Assembly: GCA_937898625.1 (NCBI GenBank)
Contig: CALEJF010000026.1
Span: 1 to 50,460, forward strand
Direction: 5' to 3'
DNA length: 50,460 nt
DNA from: an uncultured Clostridia bacterium
GTDB taxonomy: Bacteria; Bacillota; Clostridia; Oscillospirales; Acutalibacteraceae
A model generated the notes under the pieces. It did no database searches and was not told the DNA's origin. It worked only from the letters and a program-made list of their open reading frames with translations. A program made the position numbers and the translations under genes. This document shows positions 16,773 to 25,686 of the stretch, one piece after another (position 1 is the first letter of the stretch; every line of letters starts with the position of its first letter).

Positions 16773-17650
16773 ACAAACTTGTCAGAATGATTTCAGAAGA
16801 TGGTACTCTTTACTGCCTTGCTCTTAATTCAACAGAAATGGTCAGAGAAATGCAGAGTATCCACAATACAAGTAAGGTTTGCTCTGCTGCGCTTGGCAGA
16901 CTTATTACAGGGGCTTCTATGATGGGTGTACTTTTAAAAGGTGACAAAGACACTCTCACACTGAAAATCAGCGGTGGCGGACCTGCCTCCCCTGCTGTTG
17001 CAGTTGCAAATTCAAAAGGTCAGGTTAAGGGATATGTTGGCGATTCAAGAGTTAATCTTCCGCTTAACAGCAAAGGAAAACTTGATGTTTCAGGTGCAGT
17101 TGGTAAGGACGGGTTTTTAACAGTTATTAAAGACCTTGGCATGAAAGAGCCTTACTGCGCACAGACACCAATTATCTCAGGTGAAATTGCAGAGGATATT
17201 ACTGCTTATTATGCAACAAGTGAACAAACACCTACTGTTTGTGCTTTAGGTGTACTTGTTGACCCACAAAGTGAAGAAGTGCTTTTGGCAGGTGGATTTT
17301 TAATTCAGTTGCTCCCAACTGCAGGTGAAGACACAATTTCACTTGTTGAAAAAAGCCTTGAAGGCATTAAACCTGTTACAACTATGCTTGCAGAGGGACT
17401 TACCCCTGAAGATATATGTAAAACTGTACTTTCAGAATTTACAATGCAGTTGCTCGACACACAAGAGGTTGAGTACAGATGCGATTGCAGTACAGAACGA
17501 GTAACAAGAGCCTTAATCAGTGCGGGTGCAGAGGGATTACAGGAAATGGCAGAAGATGAGCAAACAGAAGTTTGTTGTCATTTCTGTAATAAAAAATATA
17601 TTTTCTCAAGAGAAAGAATATTGAAACTTTTAAAAGAAGCAAGTAAATAA
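16769..17650 (+). CDS. hslO: Redox-regulated chaperone Hsp33
   Basis: 293 residues, full length. The N-terminal chaperone domain shows the family block GRLITGASMMGVLLKGDKDT followed by ISGGGPASPAVAVANSKGQV. The C-terminal zinc-redox switch has Cys238-x-Cys240 (YRCDCS) and Cys270-x-x-Cys273 (CHFC), with an extra Cys at 269. Oxidation of these thiols releases zinc and activates holdase activity under oxidative and heat stress. It acts in the cytoplasm. It is the last gene of a coupled operon and is followed by a strong terminator. For an anaerobe this points to defence against oxygen exposure. Confidence 0.97.
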   Translation: MNKLVRMISEDGTLYCLALNSTEMVREMQSIHNTSKVCSAALGRLITGASMMGVLLKGDKDTLTLKISGGGPASPAVAVANSKGQVKGYVGDSRVNLPLNSKGKLDVSGAVGKDGFLTVIKDLGMKEPYCAQTPIISGEIAEDITAYYATSEQTPTVCALGVLVDPQSEEVLLAGGFLIQLLPTAGEDTISLVEKSLEGIKPVTTMLAEGLTPEDICKTVLSEFTMQLLDTQEVEYRCDCSTERVTRALISAGAEGLQEMAEDEQTEVCCHFCNKKYIFSRERILKLLKEASK

Positions 17651-17657
17651 AATAGCA

Positions 17658-17685
17658 AAAGGGTGGAAAATAAACTCCACCCTTT
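17658..17685 (+). terminator. Terminator after hslO
   Basis: Perfect 10-bp inverted repeat AAAGGGTGGA/TCCACCCTTT with an 8-base loop, 8 bases past the stop. Confidence 0.8.
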
Positions 17686-17781
17686 ATTCTATGAATATTA
17701 CCCATTCAGATAAATTCAGACATATATAAAAATTTTACAAAATGTTATAAAAAATATACACAACACAATGTTAATTTGTGG

Positions 17782-17811
17782 TTGAAAAGTGTAATATATT
17801 TATTGTATAAT
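17782..17811 (+). promoter_or_regulatory. Promoter of the GH2 gene
   Basis: TTGAAA (17782-17787), an 18-base spacer and TATAAT (17806-17811), 38 bases before the start codon. Confidence 0.65.
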
Positions 17812-17849
17812 ATTAGGGATAAAAATCTGTTATACTTTTGGAGGTTATT

Positions 17850-20120
17850 ATGAGAAACATAAAAGTTATCAACAGCGGTTGGCTCTTTACAAAGGATGCA
17901 AAATCTGCTCCTGCTACACTTCCTGCTGACTGGACAGCACTCGACTTGCCTTACACTTGGAATGGCAAGGATGGTCAGGATGGCGGAAACGACTATTACA
18001 GAGGCACTTGCTATTTTGCAAAGGAAATCAAGGCTGACGAATTACCTGAAGGTGAAGTAAAATATCTTCAGTTTGATGGTGTAAACTCATCCTGTGTTGT
18101 ATATTGGAACAACAAAGAAATCACAAATCACGATGGTGGTTATTCAACATTCCGTGTTGAAATCAAAGATATTAAAGACACAAACTTACTCGTTGTTGCA
18201 GTTGACAACTCTGCAAACGAAAGAGTTTATCCGCAGAATGCTGACTTTACATTCTACGGTGGTATTTACCGTGATGTAAAAGTGCTTGGCGTTAATAAAA
18301 ACCACTTTGACCTTGACTACTACGGCTCACCTGCTATTATGGTTACTCCAAAAATTAAGGGTGCAGATGCTGAAATCGAAATTGAAACATTCTTTAAGAA
18401 TGATAATTGCAAAGTTCGTTATGAGATTATTGCTGACTGTGAAGTTATTGCTTCAAAGGAAGATGATGACGATGCAGAATTTGAAATCAAGAATGTCCAT
18501 CTTTGGGACGGTTTAAAAGACCCTTATCTCTACACAGCAAAGGCAACTTTAATCTATGACGGTGTTGAGGTTGATGAGGTTTCAACTCGTTTTGGTTGCC
18601 GTACATTCAAAATTGACCCTGAAAAAGGCTTTATTCTCAATGGTAGAGAGTATCCACTCCGCGGTGTTTCTCGTCATCAGGACAGACCCCAAGTTGGTAA
18701 TGCTCTCACTCCCGAAATGCACAAAGAGGACCTTGAACTCATCCTTGAAATGGGTGCTAACACAATCCGTCTTGCTCACTATCAGCATTCACAGGTTTTC
18801 TATGACCTTTGTGATGAGGCAGGACTTGTTCTCTGGGCAGAAATTCCATATATTTCAAGCCATATGCCAACAGGTTATGACAACACAATTTCACAGATGA
18901 AAGAACTTGTTGTTCAGAACTACAACCACCCATCAATCGTTGTTTGGGGACTTTCAAACGAGATTACAATTGCAGGTTCAAACCCAAATCTTATTAAGAA
19001 CCACAAAGACTTGAACGACCTTGTTCATAAGATGGATAAAACTCGTCTTACAACTATTGCAGCAGTTTCAATGTGCGATATCGATGACCCTTATGTACAT
19101 ATTTCTGACGTACTTTCATACAATCACTATTTCGGTTGGTACGGTGGCTCAACAGATATGAACGGACCTTGGTTTGACAATTTCCACAAGAAATATCCTA
19201 ACAAGGCAATCGGTATTTCTGAATATGGTTGTGAGGCTCTTAACTGGCACACATCAACACCTACTCAAGGTGACTACACAGAAGAATATCAGTCATACTA
19301 CCACGAGGAACTTATCAAACAGATTGCTGACAGACCATATCTTTGGGCAACTCACGTTTGGAATATGTTTGACTTTGCTGCCGATGCTCGTGCAGAGGGT
19401 GGCGAAAACGGTATGAACCACAAGGGTCTTGTAACATTCGACAGAAAGTACAAAAAAGACTCTTTCTATGCTTATCAGGCTTGGCTTTCAGATAAGCCTG
19501 TGCTTCATCTTTGCAGTAAGAGATATGTTGACAGAGTAGAAGATGTTACAAAGGTTACTGTTTACTCCAACCAACCCGAAATCGAACTTTTTGCTAACGG
19601 TGTAAGTGTTGGCAAACAGACAAAGGGCAAATATCCATTCTTCTATTTTGATGTTAAGAATGAGGGTACAACTGAACTGAAGGTTGTTGCAGGTGACCTT
19701 ACTGACACAGCAACAATCAACAAGGTTGACACTCCAAACGAAAGCTATATTATGAAAGAAGAAGGTCAGGTTATCAACTGGTTTGAAATCAGCACTCCTG
19801 ACGGATACCTTTCAATCAACAACACTATCGGCGATATTATGAGCACCTTTGGCGGTAAACTTGTAATGCTTAAATTTGTTATGATGCTCAAAAATTCAAT
19901 GAGTGGTGGCAAAGATGAAAATGGTGAAGAGAAAAAAGGCGGTGGCGGTGTAATCGGAGGATTTAAGATGACACCTGCTATGCTTAAAAACATCTACGGT
20001 ATGGCAAAGGGCTTCACAATAAAACGCGCTTGTTCAATGCTCGGCGGTGCTCTTTCAAAGGAACAAATCCTTGAAGTAAACGCAAAGCTTAACAAGGTAA
20101 AAGCACCAAAGAAAAAATAA
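17850..20120 (+). CDS. GH2 beta-galactosidase-like glycosidase with unusual C-terminal extension
   Basis: 756 residues from the ATG after GGAGG. Domains: N-terminal sugar-binding jelly roll (about 1-165), immunoglobulin-like sandwich (about 170-255), TIM barrel (about 260-560) with GVSRHQDRPQVGNALT, the acid/base motif VVWGLSNEITIAG and the nucleophile motif AIGISEYGCEA, then a second Ig-like domain. The remaining 130 residues (about 626-756) are not a usual GH2 part: a Gly/Lys-rich linker (GGKDENGEEKKGGGG) separates two hydrophobic helical blocks. No export signal, so it is cytoplasmic unless the tail binds membranes. Likely a beta-galactosidase; beta-glucuronidase is less likely because no NxKG motif is seen. 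Confidence 0.9.
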   Translation: MRNIKVINSGWLFTKDAKSAPATLPADWTALDLPYTWNGKDGQDGGNDYYRGTCYFAKEIKADELPEGEVKYLQFDGVNSSCVVYWNNKEITNHDGGYSTFRVEIKDIKDTNLLVVAVDNSANERVYPQNADFTFYGGIYRDVKVLGVNKNHFDLDYYGSPAIMVTPKIKGADAEIEIETFFKNDNCKVRYEIIADCEVIASKEDDDDAEFEIKNVHLWDGLKDPYLYTAKATLIYDGVEVDEVSTRFGCRTFKIDPEKGFILNGREYPLRGVSRHQDRPQVGNALTPEMHKEDLELILEMGANTIRLAHYQHSQVFYDLCDEAGLVLWAEIPYISSHMPTGYDNTISQMKELVVQNYNHPSIVVWGLSNEITIAGSNPNLIKNHKDLNDLVHKMDKTRLTTIAAVSMCDIDDPYVHISDVLSYNHYFGWYGGSTDMNGPWFDNFHKKYPNKAIGISEYGCEALNWHTSTPTQGDYTEEYQSYYHEELIKQIADRPYLWATHVWNMFDFAADARAEGGENGMNHKGLVTFDRKYKKDSFYAYQAWLSDKPVLHLCSKRYVDRVEDVTKVTVYSNQPEIELFANGVSVGKQTKGKYPFFYFDVKNEGTTELKVVAGDLTDTATINKVDTPNESYIMKEEGQVINWFEISTPDGYLSINNTIGDIMSTFGGKLVMLKFVMMLKNSMSGGKDENGEEKKGGGGVIGGFKMTPAMLKNIYGMAKGFTIKRACSMLGGALSKEQILEVNAKLNKVKAPKKK

Positions 20121-20126
20121 AAAACG

Positions 20127-20150
20127 AAAAGCACCCCCTCGGGTGCTTTT
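20127..20150 (+). terminator. Terminator of the GH2 gene
   Basis: Perfect 10-bp inverted repeat AAAAGCACCC/GGGTGCTTTT with a 4-base loop and trailing T run, 7 bases past the stop. Confidence 0.88.
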
Positions 20151-20185
20151 TTGTGCAAAATTTATAACAGCTATATAAATAATTA

Positions 20186-20222
20186 AAGGACAGACTCTGA
20201 AGTGTGAAAAGAGTCCGTCCTT
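20186..20222 (-). terminator. Terminator of ilvE
   Basis: Twelve-base inverted repeat AAGGACAGACTC/GAGTCCGTCCTT (one mismatch pair) between the ilvE stop and the GH2 terminator. On the minus strand it is followed by TAATTATTTATA, a weak T tract. Confidence 0.6.
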
Positions 20223-20238
20223 GTTTTTTATTTTCCTA

Positions 20239-21303
20239 TTAGTCAACTTTTACTGTCCAACCGAATGTATCTTCGATTTTACCATACTGAATACCTGTAA
20301 GAGTATCATAAAGTTTCTGTGTAAGCTCACCAATTTCAAATTTGTTGATTTCAACAACATCGTCCTTATATCTGAGTGAGCCAACTGGTGAAATAACTGC
20401 TGCAGTACCTGTGCCGAATACTTCTTCAAGAGTACCATTCTTACCTGCTTCCATAATTGTATCAATAGCAAGTTTTCCCTCATTCACCTTATAGCCCCAG
20501 TTTTTAAGAACTTCAATACAACTCATTCTTGTAATACCTGGAAGAACTGTGCCGGATGTTGCTGCTGTGTAAATTTCGCCATTAAGTTTGAACATAATGT
20601 TCATAGCGCCAACTTCTTCAACATACTTTCTTTCAACACCATCAAGCCAAAGAACTTGTGAATAACCAAGTTTATGTGCTTTTTCACCTGCTGCAAGAGA
20701 TGCTGCATAGTTACCACCACATTTAATAGCACCTGTGCCACCTGGTGTTGCACGCACAAATTCCTCTTCAACATAAATCTTAACAGGATTAAGACCTTCT
20801 GCATAATAAGCACCTGAAGGGGATGCGATAATGATGAACTGATATTTTGCTGATGCCTTAACACCTAAAACAGGTTCTGTTGCAATTGTGAATGGTCTGA
20901 TATAAAGGCTTGTGTCAGGTTCTGATGGTACCCAGTCCTTATCAACTGAAACGAGTGCTTTAACTGCATCTACAAAATCAGCAACAGAAATCTGTGGAAT
21001 ACAAAGTCTGTCGTGAGTTGACTGCATTCTTTCCGCATTCTTGTCGGGACGGAAAAGCTGAACATTACCGTCTGCCATACGATATGCTTTAAGTCCCTCA
21101 AAGCATTCCTGAGCATAGTGGAAAACAAGTGCTGATGGGTCGAGTGCGATTGGTTGATAAGGTACAACTCTTGCGTCGTGCCAACCCATACCCTCGTCGT
21201 AATCCATTACAAACATATGGTCTGTAAAGATATGACCAAAGCCTAAATTCTTCCAATCCGGTTTTGCTTTTGGTGTTGTTGTTTTTTCAATTCTGATTTG
21301 CAT
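20239..21303 (-). CDS. ilvE: Branched-chain amino acid aminotransferase
   Basis: 354 residues, typical of the longer (group II) bacterial branched-chain aminotransferases. It transfers the amino group between glutamate and the 2-oxo acids of leucine, isoleucine and valine, with PLP. Motifs: LDPSALVFHYAQECFEGLKA near the N-terminus, the PLP-lysine region PGGTGAIKCGGNYAASL, VEEVGAMNIMF and the phosphate-binding SGTVLPGITRMS. GGAGATG lies before the ATG. It follows the CapD-like gene by 45 bases on the same strand, and may be read from the same transcript. No T-box leader is visible upstream. Confidence 0.97.
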   Translation of the reverse strand: MQIRIEKTTTPKAKPDWKNLGFGHIFTDHMFVMDYDEGMGWHDARVVPYQPIALDPSALVFHYAQECFEGLKAYRMADGNVQLFRPDKNAERMQSTHDRLCIPQISVADFVDAVKALVSVDKDWVPSEPDTSLYIRPFTIATEPVLGVKASAKYQFIIIASPSGAYYAEGLNPVKIYVEEEFVRATPGGTGAIKCGGNYAASLAAGEKAHKLGYSQVLWLDGVERKYVEEVGAMNIMFKLNGEIYTAATSGTVLPGITRMSCIEVLKNWGYKVNEGKLAIDTIMEAGKNGTLEEVFGTGTAAVISPVGSLRYKDDVVEINKFEIGELTQKLYDTLTGIQYGKIEDTFGWTVKVD

Positions 21304-21348
21304 TTGTGAACATCTCCAATGTATTTGCTAAAAAGTATTTACTAAAAA

Positions 21349-23229
21349 TTATTTACCACGATAATTTGGTACAAGGCGTTTTAAATATGCACGAACTTCT
21401 TCAGGCTGAAGGTCTGCAATAGCCTTGATATCCTTTTCAAGTTGTTCGTCATCAATTTCAAGAGGTTTTGTAACGAAAATCTTGTCGTTACCGGTTTTCT
21501 TTCTCTCGTCAAGTTCTTCTTCAAGAGAAAGCTCTTCATAGAGTTTTTCGCCGGGGCGAAGACCTGTGAACTGAATTTCAATATCCTTGTATGGCTCAAA
21601 ACCTGAAAGTCTGATAAGGTTTTCTGCAAGAGAAACAATCTTAACAGGCTCACCCATATCAAGAACAAAAATTTCGCCACCCTTTGCAAGGCCACCTGCT
21701 TGTACAACAAGCTGACTTGCTTCAGGAATTGTCATAAAGTAACGAGTAATGTCAGGATGAGTAACTGTGATTGGTCCACCTTGCTCAAGTTGCTCTTTAA
21801 AAATCGGGATAACACTACCATTTGAGCCGAGAACATTACCAAAGCGAACTGCAGCAAACTTTGTACCCTTTGTAATTTTGCTGAAATGCTGAATAACGAT
21901 TTCACACACACGCTTTGTTGCACCCATAACATTTGTTGGGTTAACTGCTTTGTCAGTTGAAAGAAGAACAAAGTTCTTAACACCATATTCATTAGCACAG
22001 TATGCTGTGTTATATGTACCCAAAATATTGTTTTTAACCGCTTCATAAGGACTGTCTTCCATCAAAGGAACATGCTTATGTGCAGCAGCATGGAACACTG
22101 ATGACGGATGGAATTCCTCAAAAATCTCTTTAAGTCTGCGAAGTTCACGAACAGAACCGATACGAATTTCAATTTGAGGTGCACCGTGATACTGTCTGTC
22201 AAGAGAATTTTTAAGTGTAAATGCGTTATTTTCGTAAATATCAAAAATAACGATTTTTTCAGGATTATATCTTGCAATCTGACGGCAAAGTTCACTACCA
22301 ATTGAACCGCCACCACCTGTTACGAGAACAGTTTCGCCTGTAACATATTTACAAACATCTGCATCAAGCTTAACCTCGGGGCGTGAAAGAAGGTCAAGAA
22401 CATCAACTCGTTTGATTCTGTCAACATTAACCTTACCCTCTGCTCCCAATTCATCAAGATTAGGTGCTCTTTTAAGAGTACATCCTGTTGACATAGCAAT
22501 CTCAAAAATCTCTTTTCTTCTTTCCGGAGTTGCAGTGGGGATGCAATAGATAATCTCATTTACATCATACTTTTTAACAAGTGCGGGAATATCTGAAATT
22601 TTACCTGCAACAGGAACTCCACGAACTCTCATATTTTTCTTTGCTGCATCATCGTCAACAATTACAACAGGCGTACCTGATTTATAACCGCTGAGTCCCA
22701 TTTCAAAGAGAACTGAGTTACCCATATCCCCTGCACCAATAATCATTATACGCTTATTGGAATCTTTTCTTCTGCGTCTTGAATCGTTTTTTAATGTGCT
22801 ATAGGCTCTGTAAAGGGTTCTTACCCCAACAGAGAAGAAACAGATGAACATAAATGCGTCCACATAAACAATCAATGGCATTACATTAAACAATCTTCTA
22901 ATTCCATTTGCAACGCAGATTTTCATTCCAATGTAATCGGCTGTCCAACATAAAGCAGTACCTACAAAAGCACTGATAACCGCATTCACCAGTTCATAGA
23001 AGCCCATGTATTTCCACATATTACTATACAGTCTTCGAACAATGAACAGCGTAAGATAGATAATGGTTACAAAAACAACTCTTCTTGAAAGGAAAACAAA
23101 AATTTCCCAATTAAAAGAGAATTGTCTGTGAAAAAACATAGACAAATAATATGAACCATTAACAACAACTATATCTAACAAAAGCAACAGAATCTGATGT
23201 GGTTTTATGATTTCATATATTTTTTTCAA
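21349..23229 (-). CDS. CapD/PglF-like nucleotide-sugar 4,6-dehydratase, membrane-bound
   Basis: About 627 residues. Four N-terminal membrane helices (about residues 10-150) are followed by a CoA-binding-like Rossmann domain with IIGAGDMGNSVLFEMG, then a short-chain dehydrogenase domain with VTGGGGSIGSELCRQIA, SVFHAAAHKHVPLMED and LLSTDKAVNPTNVMGATKR. The last carries the Tyr-replacing Met-Gly-Ala-x-K form seen in UDP-GlcNAc 4,6-dehydratases such as PglF/CapD. It prepares modified UDP-GlcNAc for surface polysaccharide or glycoprotein. The first possible start (GTG, 23238) overlaps GAGG, so TTG at 23229 is chosen. It probably shares a transcript with ilvE. Confidence 0.93.
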   Translation of the reverse strand: MKKIYEIIKPHQILLLLLDIVVVNGSYYLSMFFHRQFSFNWEIFVFLSRRVVFVTIIYLTLFIVRRLYSNMWKYMGFYELVNAVISAFVGTALCWTADYIGMKICVANGIRRLFNVMPLIVYVDAFMFICFFSVGVRTLYRAYSTLKNDSRRRRKDSNKRIMIIGAGDMGNSVLFEMGLSGYKSGTPVVIVDDDAAKKNMRVRGVPVAGKISDIPALVKKYDVNEIIYCIPTATPERRKEIFEIAMSTGCTLKRAPNLDELGAEGKVNVDRIKRVDVLDLLSRPEVKLDADVCKYVTGETVLVTGGGGSIGSELCRQIARYNPEKIVIFDIYENNAFTLKNSLDRQYHGAPQIEIRIGSVRELRRLKEIFEEFHPSSVFHAAAHKHVPLMEDSPYEAVKNNILGTYNTAYCANEYGVKNFVLLSTDKAVNPTNVMGATKRVCEIVIQHFSKITKGTKFAAVRFGNVLGSNGSVIPIFKEQLEQGGPITVTHPDITRYFMTIPEASQLVVQAGGLAKGGEIFVLDMGEPVKIVSLAENLIRLSGFEPYKDIEIQFTGLRPGEKLYEELSLEEELDERKKTGNDKIFVTKPLEIDDEQLEKDIKAIADLQPEEVRAYLKRLVPNYRGK

Positions 23230-23267
23230 ACAAAACACCTCATATACTTATTATTTATCAGTATTTT

Positions 23268-23296
23268 ATTTTACTATTATTTATCCCCATTGTCAA
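23268..23296 (-). promoter_or_regulatory. Promoter of the CapD-like gene
   Basis: On the minus strand a consensus TTGACA (23291-23296), a 17-base spacer and TAAAAT (23268-23273), 39 bases before the start. Confidence 0.7.
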
Positions 23297-23408
23297 TGGA
23301 AAGTGTTGAAAAACCTTTGCATACGACAACATTTTTACACTTTACAACCCTTGTAATAAATGGTAAAATTATTGTAATACTATGCTCATTTTAAGGAGTG
23401 TCTGTAAA

Positions 23409-23723
23409 ATGATTGGTTTGGGAATATGGACGGGAGAAATCGATACCTCCATGCTCAGTGGAAGTGCCACTGTTGAAATCAAGGATAATAACGGAGGGTA
23501 TGACTTTTCCGTAACAGTGCCTTCACTTAAAAAGTTGCCTAATTTCAGAGTTTTTGATATAAGTGAAGATGGTAACAAGCTTTCCGGAAAAGCTGAAATT
23601 GACCTTATGGGAAAGATGATAGTTGATGTCTGTGTCGAGATTAATGGTGACACATTTACAGGATATTTTAAAGTTCCCTTTATTGGAAAAATCGAAATTA
23701 AAAACGGAAGAAAAATCGGATAA
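23409..23723 (+). CDS. Small beta-rich protein, function unknown
   Basis: 104 residues from the ATG after AAGGAG; an in-frame ATG at 23382 lacks a ribosome-binding site. The sequence alternates hydrophobic and polar residues with Gly turns (GLGIWTGEIDTSML, SGSATVEIKDNNGGYDFSV, GDTFTGYFKVPFIGKIEIKN), which suggests a small beta-barrel or sandwich. No signal peptide and no recognised family. The stop is 1 base before the rlmD start, so the two genes are probably co-transcribed. Confidence 0.7.
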   Translation: MIGLGIWTGEIDTSMLSGSATVEIKDNNGGYDFSVTVPSLKKLPNFRVFDISEDGNKLSGKAEIDLMGKMIVDVCVEINGDTFTGYFKVPFIGKIEIKNGRKIG

Positions 23724-23724
23724 T

Positions 23725-24894
23725 ATGAACAACAAGCAGCAAATCTGTCCCCATGCAAAAAAGTGTGGTGGCTGTCAGTTATTAAACCTTTCTTATGAAG
23801 AACAATTAAAACATAAACAAGTTAAAGCAATTCGCCTTTTAGGAAGATTCTGTCACATAGAAGAAATTATAGGAATGGAAAATCCTTATAATTATCGTAA
23901 CAAGGCACAATACGCTTTTGGTCGTGGCAGAAATGGTCAGACTATTGCGGGAGTTTATCAATCGTCAACCCACAGAATTGTTGATATTGAAAAATGTATG
24001 CTTACTGACCCCAAAGCAGATGAAATCGCAAATACAGTAAAAAAACTACTTAAAAGTTTTAAAATGAAGCCTTACGATGAGGCTACACGACAAGGGTTTT
24101 TACGCCATGTGCTTGTAAAAACTGCATTTAAAAGTGGTGAGGTAATGGTAGTGCTTGTGACATCAACACCTCAATTCCCTTCAAAACGCTCATTTATCAA
24201 CGCACTTATCGGTCGTCACCCTGAAATCACAACCATTGTGCAGAATGTGAACAACAAATTCACAAGTATGGTCCTTGGTGACAAAAGTGAAGTTCTTTAT
24301 GGCGACGGCAAGATTACAGAGGAACTCTGTGGGCTTAGATTTCGTATTTCACCAAAGGCTTTTTATCAGATTAACCCTGTGCAAACAGAGATTCTTTACA
24401 ACAAAGCACTTGAATATGCTGATTTCAAAGGTACGGAAAGAATTATTGATGCTTATTGCGGTACGGGTACAATCGGGCTTATAGCAAGTAAAAATGTCAA
24501 AAGCGTTTTAGGTGTTGAAATCAATAAAGATGCCGTCAAAGATGCAAAGGAGAACGCAAAACTCAACGGCATTGAAAATATTAAATTCTTCTCTGCTGAT
24601 GCAGGAAAATTTATGGTTGATTTGGCTAATAACAACGAGCAGATTGACGCAGTAATAATGGACCCTGCAAGGGCTGGCAGTGATATTCCGTTTTTATCAT
24701 CGCTTGTAAAACTCAACCCTGAAAAAGTGGTTTATGTTAGTTGCAACCCCGAAACGCTTGCAAGAGATTTGATGTATCTCTCCAAAAACGGATACAAAGT
24801 GAAAAAGATTCAGCCTGTGGATATGTTTCCACATACGGACCATATAGAATGTGTCGTTTTACTAAAACGACACAATGAATTGCCTAAAGCATGA
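23725..24894 (+). CDS. rlmD: 23S rRNA (uracil-C5)-methyltransferase, RlmD/RumA family
   Basis: 389 residues from the ATG at 23725. An N-terminal [4Fe-4S] cluster motif, CPHAKKCGGC (Cys8, Cys14, Cys17) plus a fourth Cys in EKCMLTD, replaces a separate TRAM domain. The SAM motif is IIDAYCGTGTIGL, with VLGVEINKDAV after it. DPARAGSD and the catalytic VSCNPETLARDL complete the m5U methyltransferase active site. It methylates U1939 or U747 of 23S rRNA; some Firmicutes homologues do both, so rlmCD is an alternative name. The last codons lie in a perfect 10-3-10 hairpin (24851-24873), and the final residues are encoded by the start of a hairpin-rich repeat. Confidence 0.92.
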   Translation: MNNKQQICPHAKKCGGCQLLNLSYEEQLKHKQVKAIRLLGRFCHIEEIIGMENPYNYRNKAQYAFGRGRNGQTIAGVYQSSTHRIVDIEKCMLTDPKADEIANTVKKLLKSFKMKPYDEATRQGFLRHVLVKTAFKSGEVMVVLVTSTPQFPSKRSFINALIGRHPEITTIVQNVNNKFTSMVLGDKSEVLYGDGKITEELCGLRFRISPKAFYQINPVQTEILYNKALEYADFKGTERIIDAYCGTGTIGLIASKNVKSVLGVEINKDAVKDAKENAKLNGIENIKFFSADAGKFMVDLANNNEQIDAVIMDPARAGSDIPFLSSLVKLNPEKVVYVSCNPETLARDLMYLSKNGYKVKKIQPVDMFPHTDHIECVVLLKRHNELPKA

Positions 24895-25035
24895 ATCGAG
24901 CATAGATGCTCATGAATTGGTTTCGCCATGAACTGACCTTCGGTCATTAGATTTTGGCAATTCAATTCACGGAGCGATGCGAGAAATCACGAAACAAAGT
25001 TTCAATTCATGACGCATAGCGTCAAATCATTTATG
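24874..25035. repeat. Hairpin-rich spacer, probably a dispersed repeat
   Basis: A chain of short hairpins: GAGCATAGATGCTC, GACCTTCGGTC, GAAACAAAGTTTC and GACGCATAGCGTC, separated by TGAATTG/CAATTCA boxes that recur in both orientations (24873, 24912, 24957, 25000). No open frame. It lies between rlmD and a small unknown gene. The rest of the gap, to 25162, is AT-rich and holds the upstream region of that gene. Confidence 0.55.
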
Positions 25036-25162
25036 TTTACTAATTATTTTGCGATATACCTATGTCGTGATATATTGATGGATGCGATATGTTTCATTAC
25101 GGAAATGTGCTTTATATCGTATTTTTCAGTAATAAAGTATAACATATCGAAAGGAGAATATT

Positions 25163-25627
25163 ATGAAAAAGGAAAAGTCTATTAAAAAGATATATTCATT
25201 CCATAGTATTTCCTCACCACAGGATTTTATCGCAAGAGTTGTAGATGAGGCACTTAATTCTAATCTAAAGATTGAACAAGTCGAAAAAGGTTTCAATTTG
25301 CAAATTGGCAGTAATCACGGTGGTGAGGTTATTTATAAAGCTACGATAGTCGAAGACGAAAATGGTGGTTCTTTCATACGTGGAGAAATTGTAACTGCAC
25401 CATGTAATATCAAACCCGAAAAGAAGAAAAATATATTCCAAAAAATTCTGTCTATACTTGTGTTTATCATGATTTTACCCTTTATATTACTTTGTGTAAT
25501 ATGTGCAGGGCTGTATGAGTTATTTATATGTATACTTCATGGCAAAAGTTACGAACAAAGCAACGAGCAAAAACTATGTAACTTTATGGTAAATAGAATG
25601 TGTTGCAAGCAAGAAAATGAGATTTAA
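25163..25627 (+). CDS. Uncharacterised single-TM protein
   Basis: 154 residues. A soluble N-terminal domain of about 90 residues (FHSISSPQDFIARVVDEAL, then alternating beta-strand pattern) is followed by KKK and one long membrane helix at about 98-122 (ILSILVFIMILPFILLCVIC). A short Cys-containing tail follows. No family recognised. AAGGAGA precedes the ATG. It lies 59 bases upstream of the DUF4375 gene and just after a hairpin-rich repeat, so this is a small accessory patch. Confidence 0.65.
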   Translation: MKKEKSIKKIYSFHSISSPQDFIARVVDEALNSNLKIEQVEKGFNLQIGSNHGGEVIYKATIVEDENGGSFIRGEIVTAPCNIKPEKKKNIFQKILSILVFIMILPFILLCVICAGLYELFICILHGKSYEQSNEQKLCNFMVNRMCCKQENEI

Positions 25628-25686
25628 TACCTTATAAAATCTTGACTATTATGAAATGTGTATGTTTAATTGAAAGGAAATAGATT

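Noticed and set aside
20239..21348. Possible T-box or other riboswitch ahead of ilvE
   Set aside because: Only 45 bases separate it from the upstream gene and no T-box or known aptamer features are visible.
23623..23724. N-terminal extension of the rlmD frame
   Set aside because: It overlaps the preceding small gene; the ATG at 23725 begins just before the iron-sulphur motif, as in the family.
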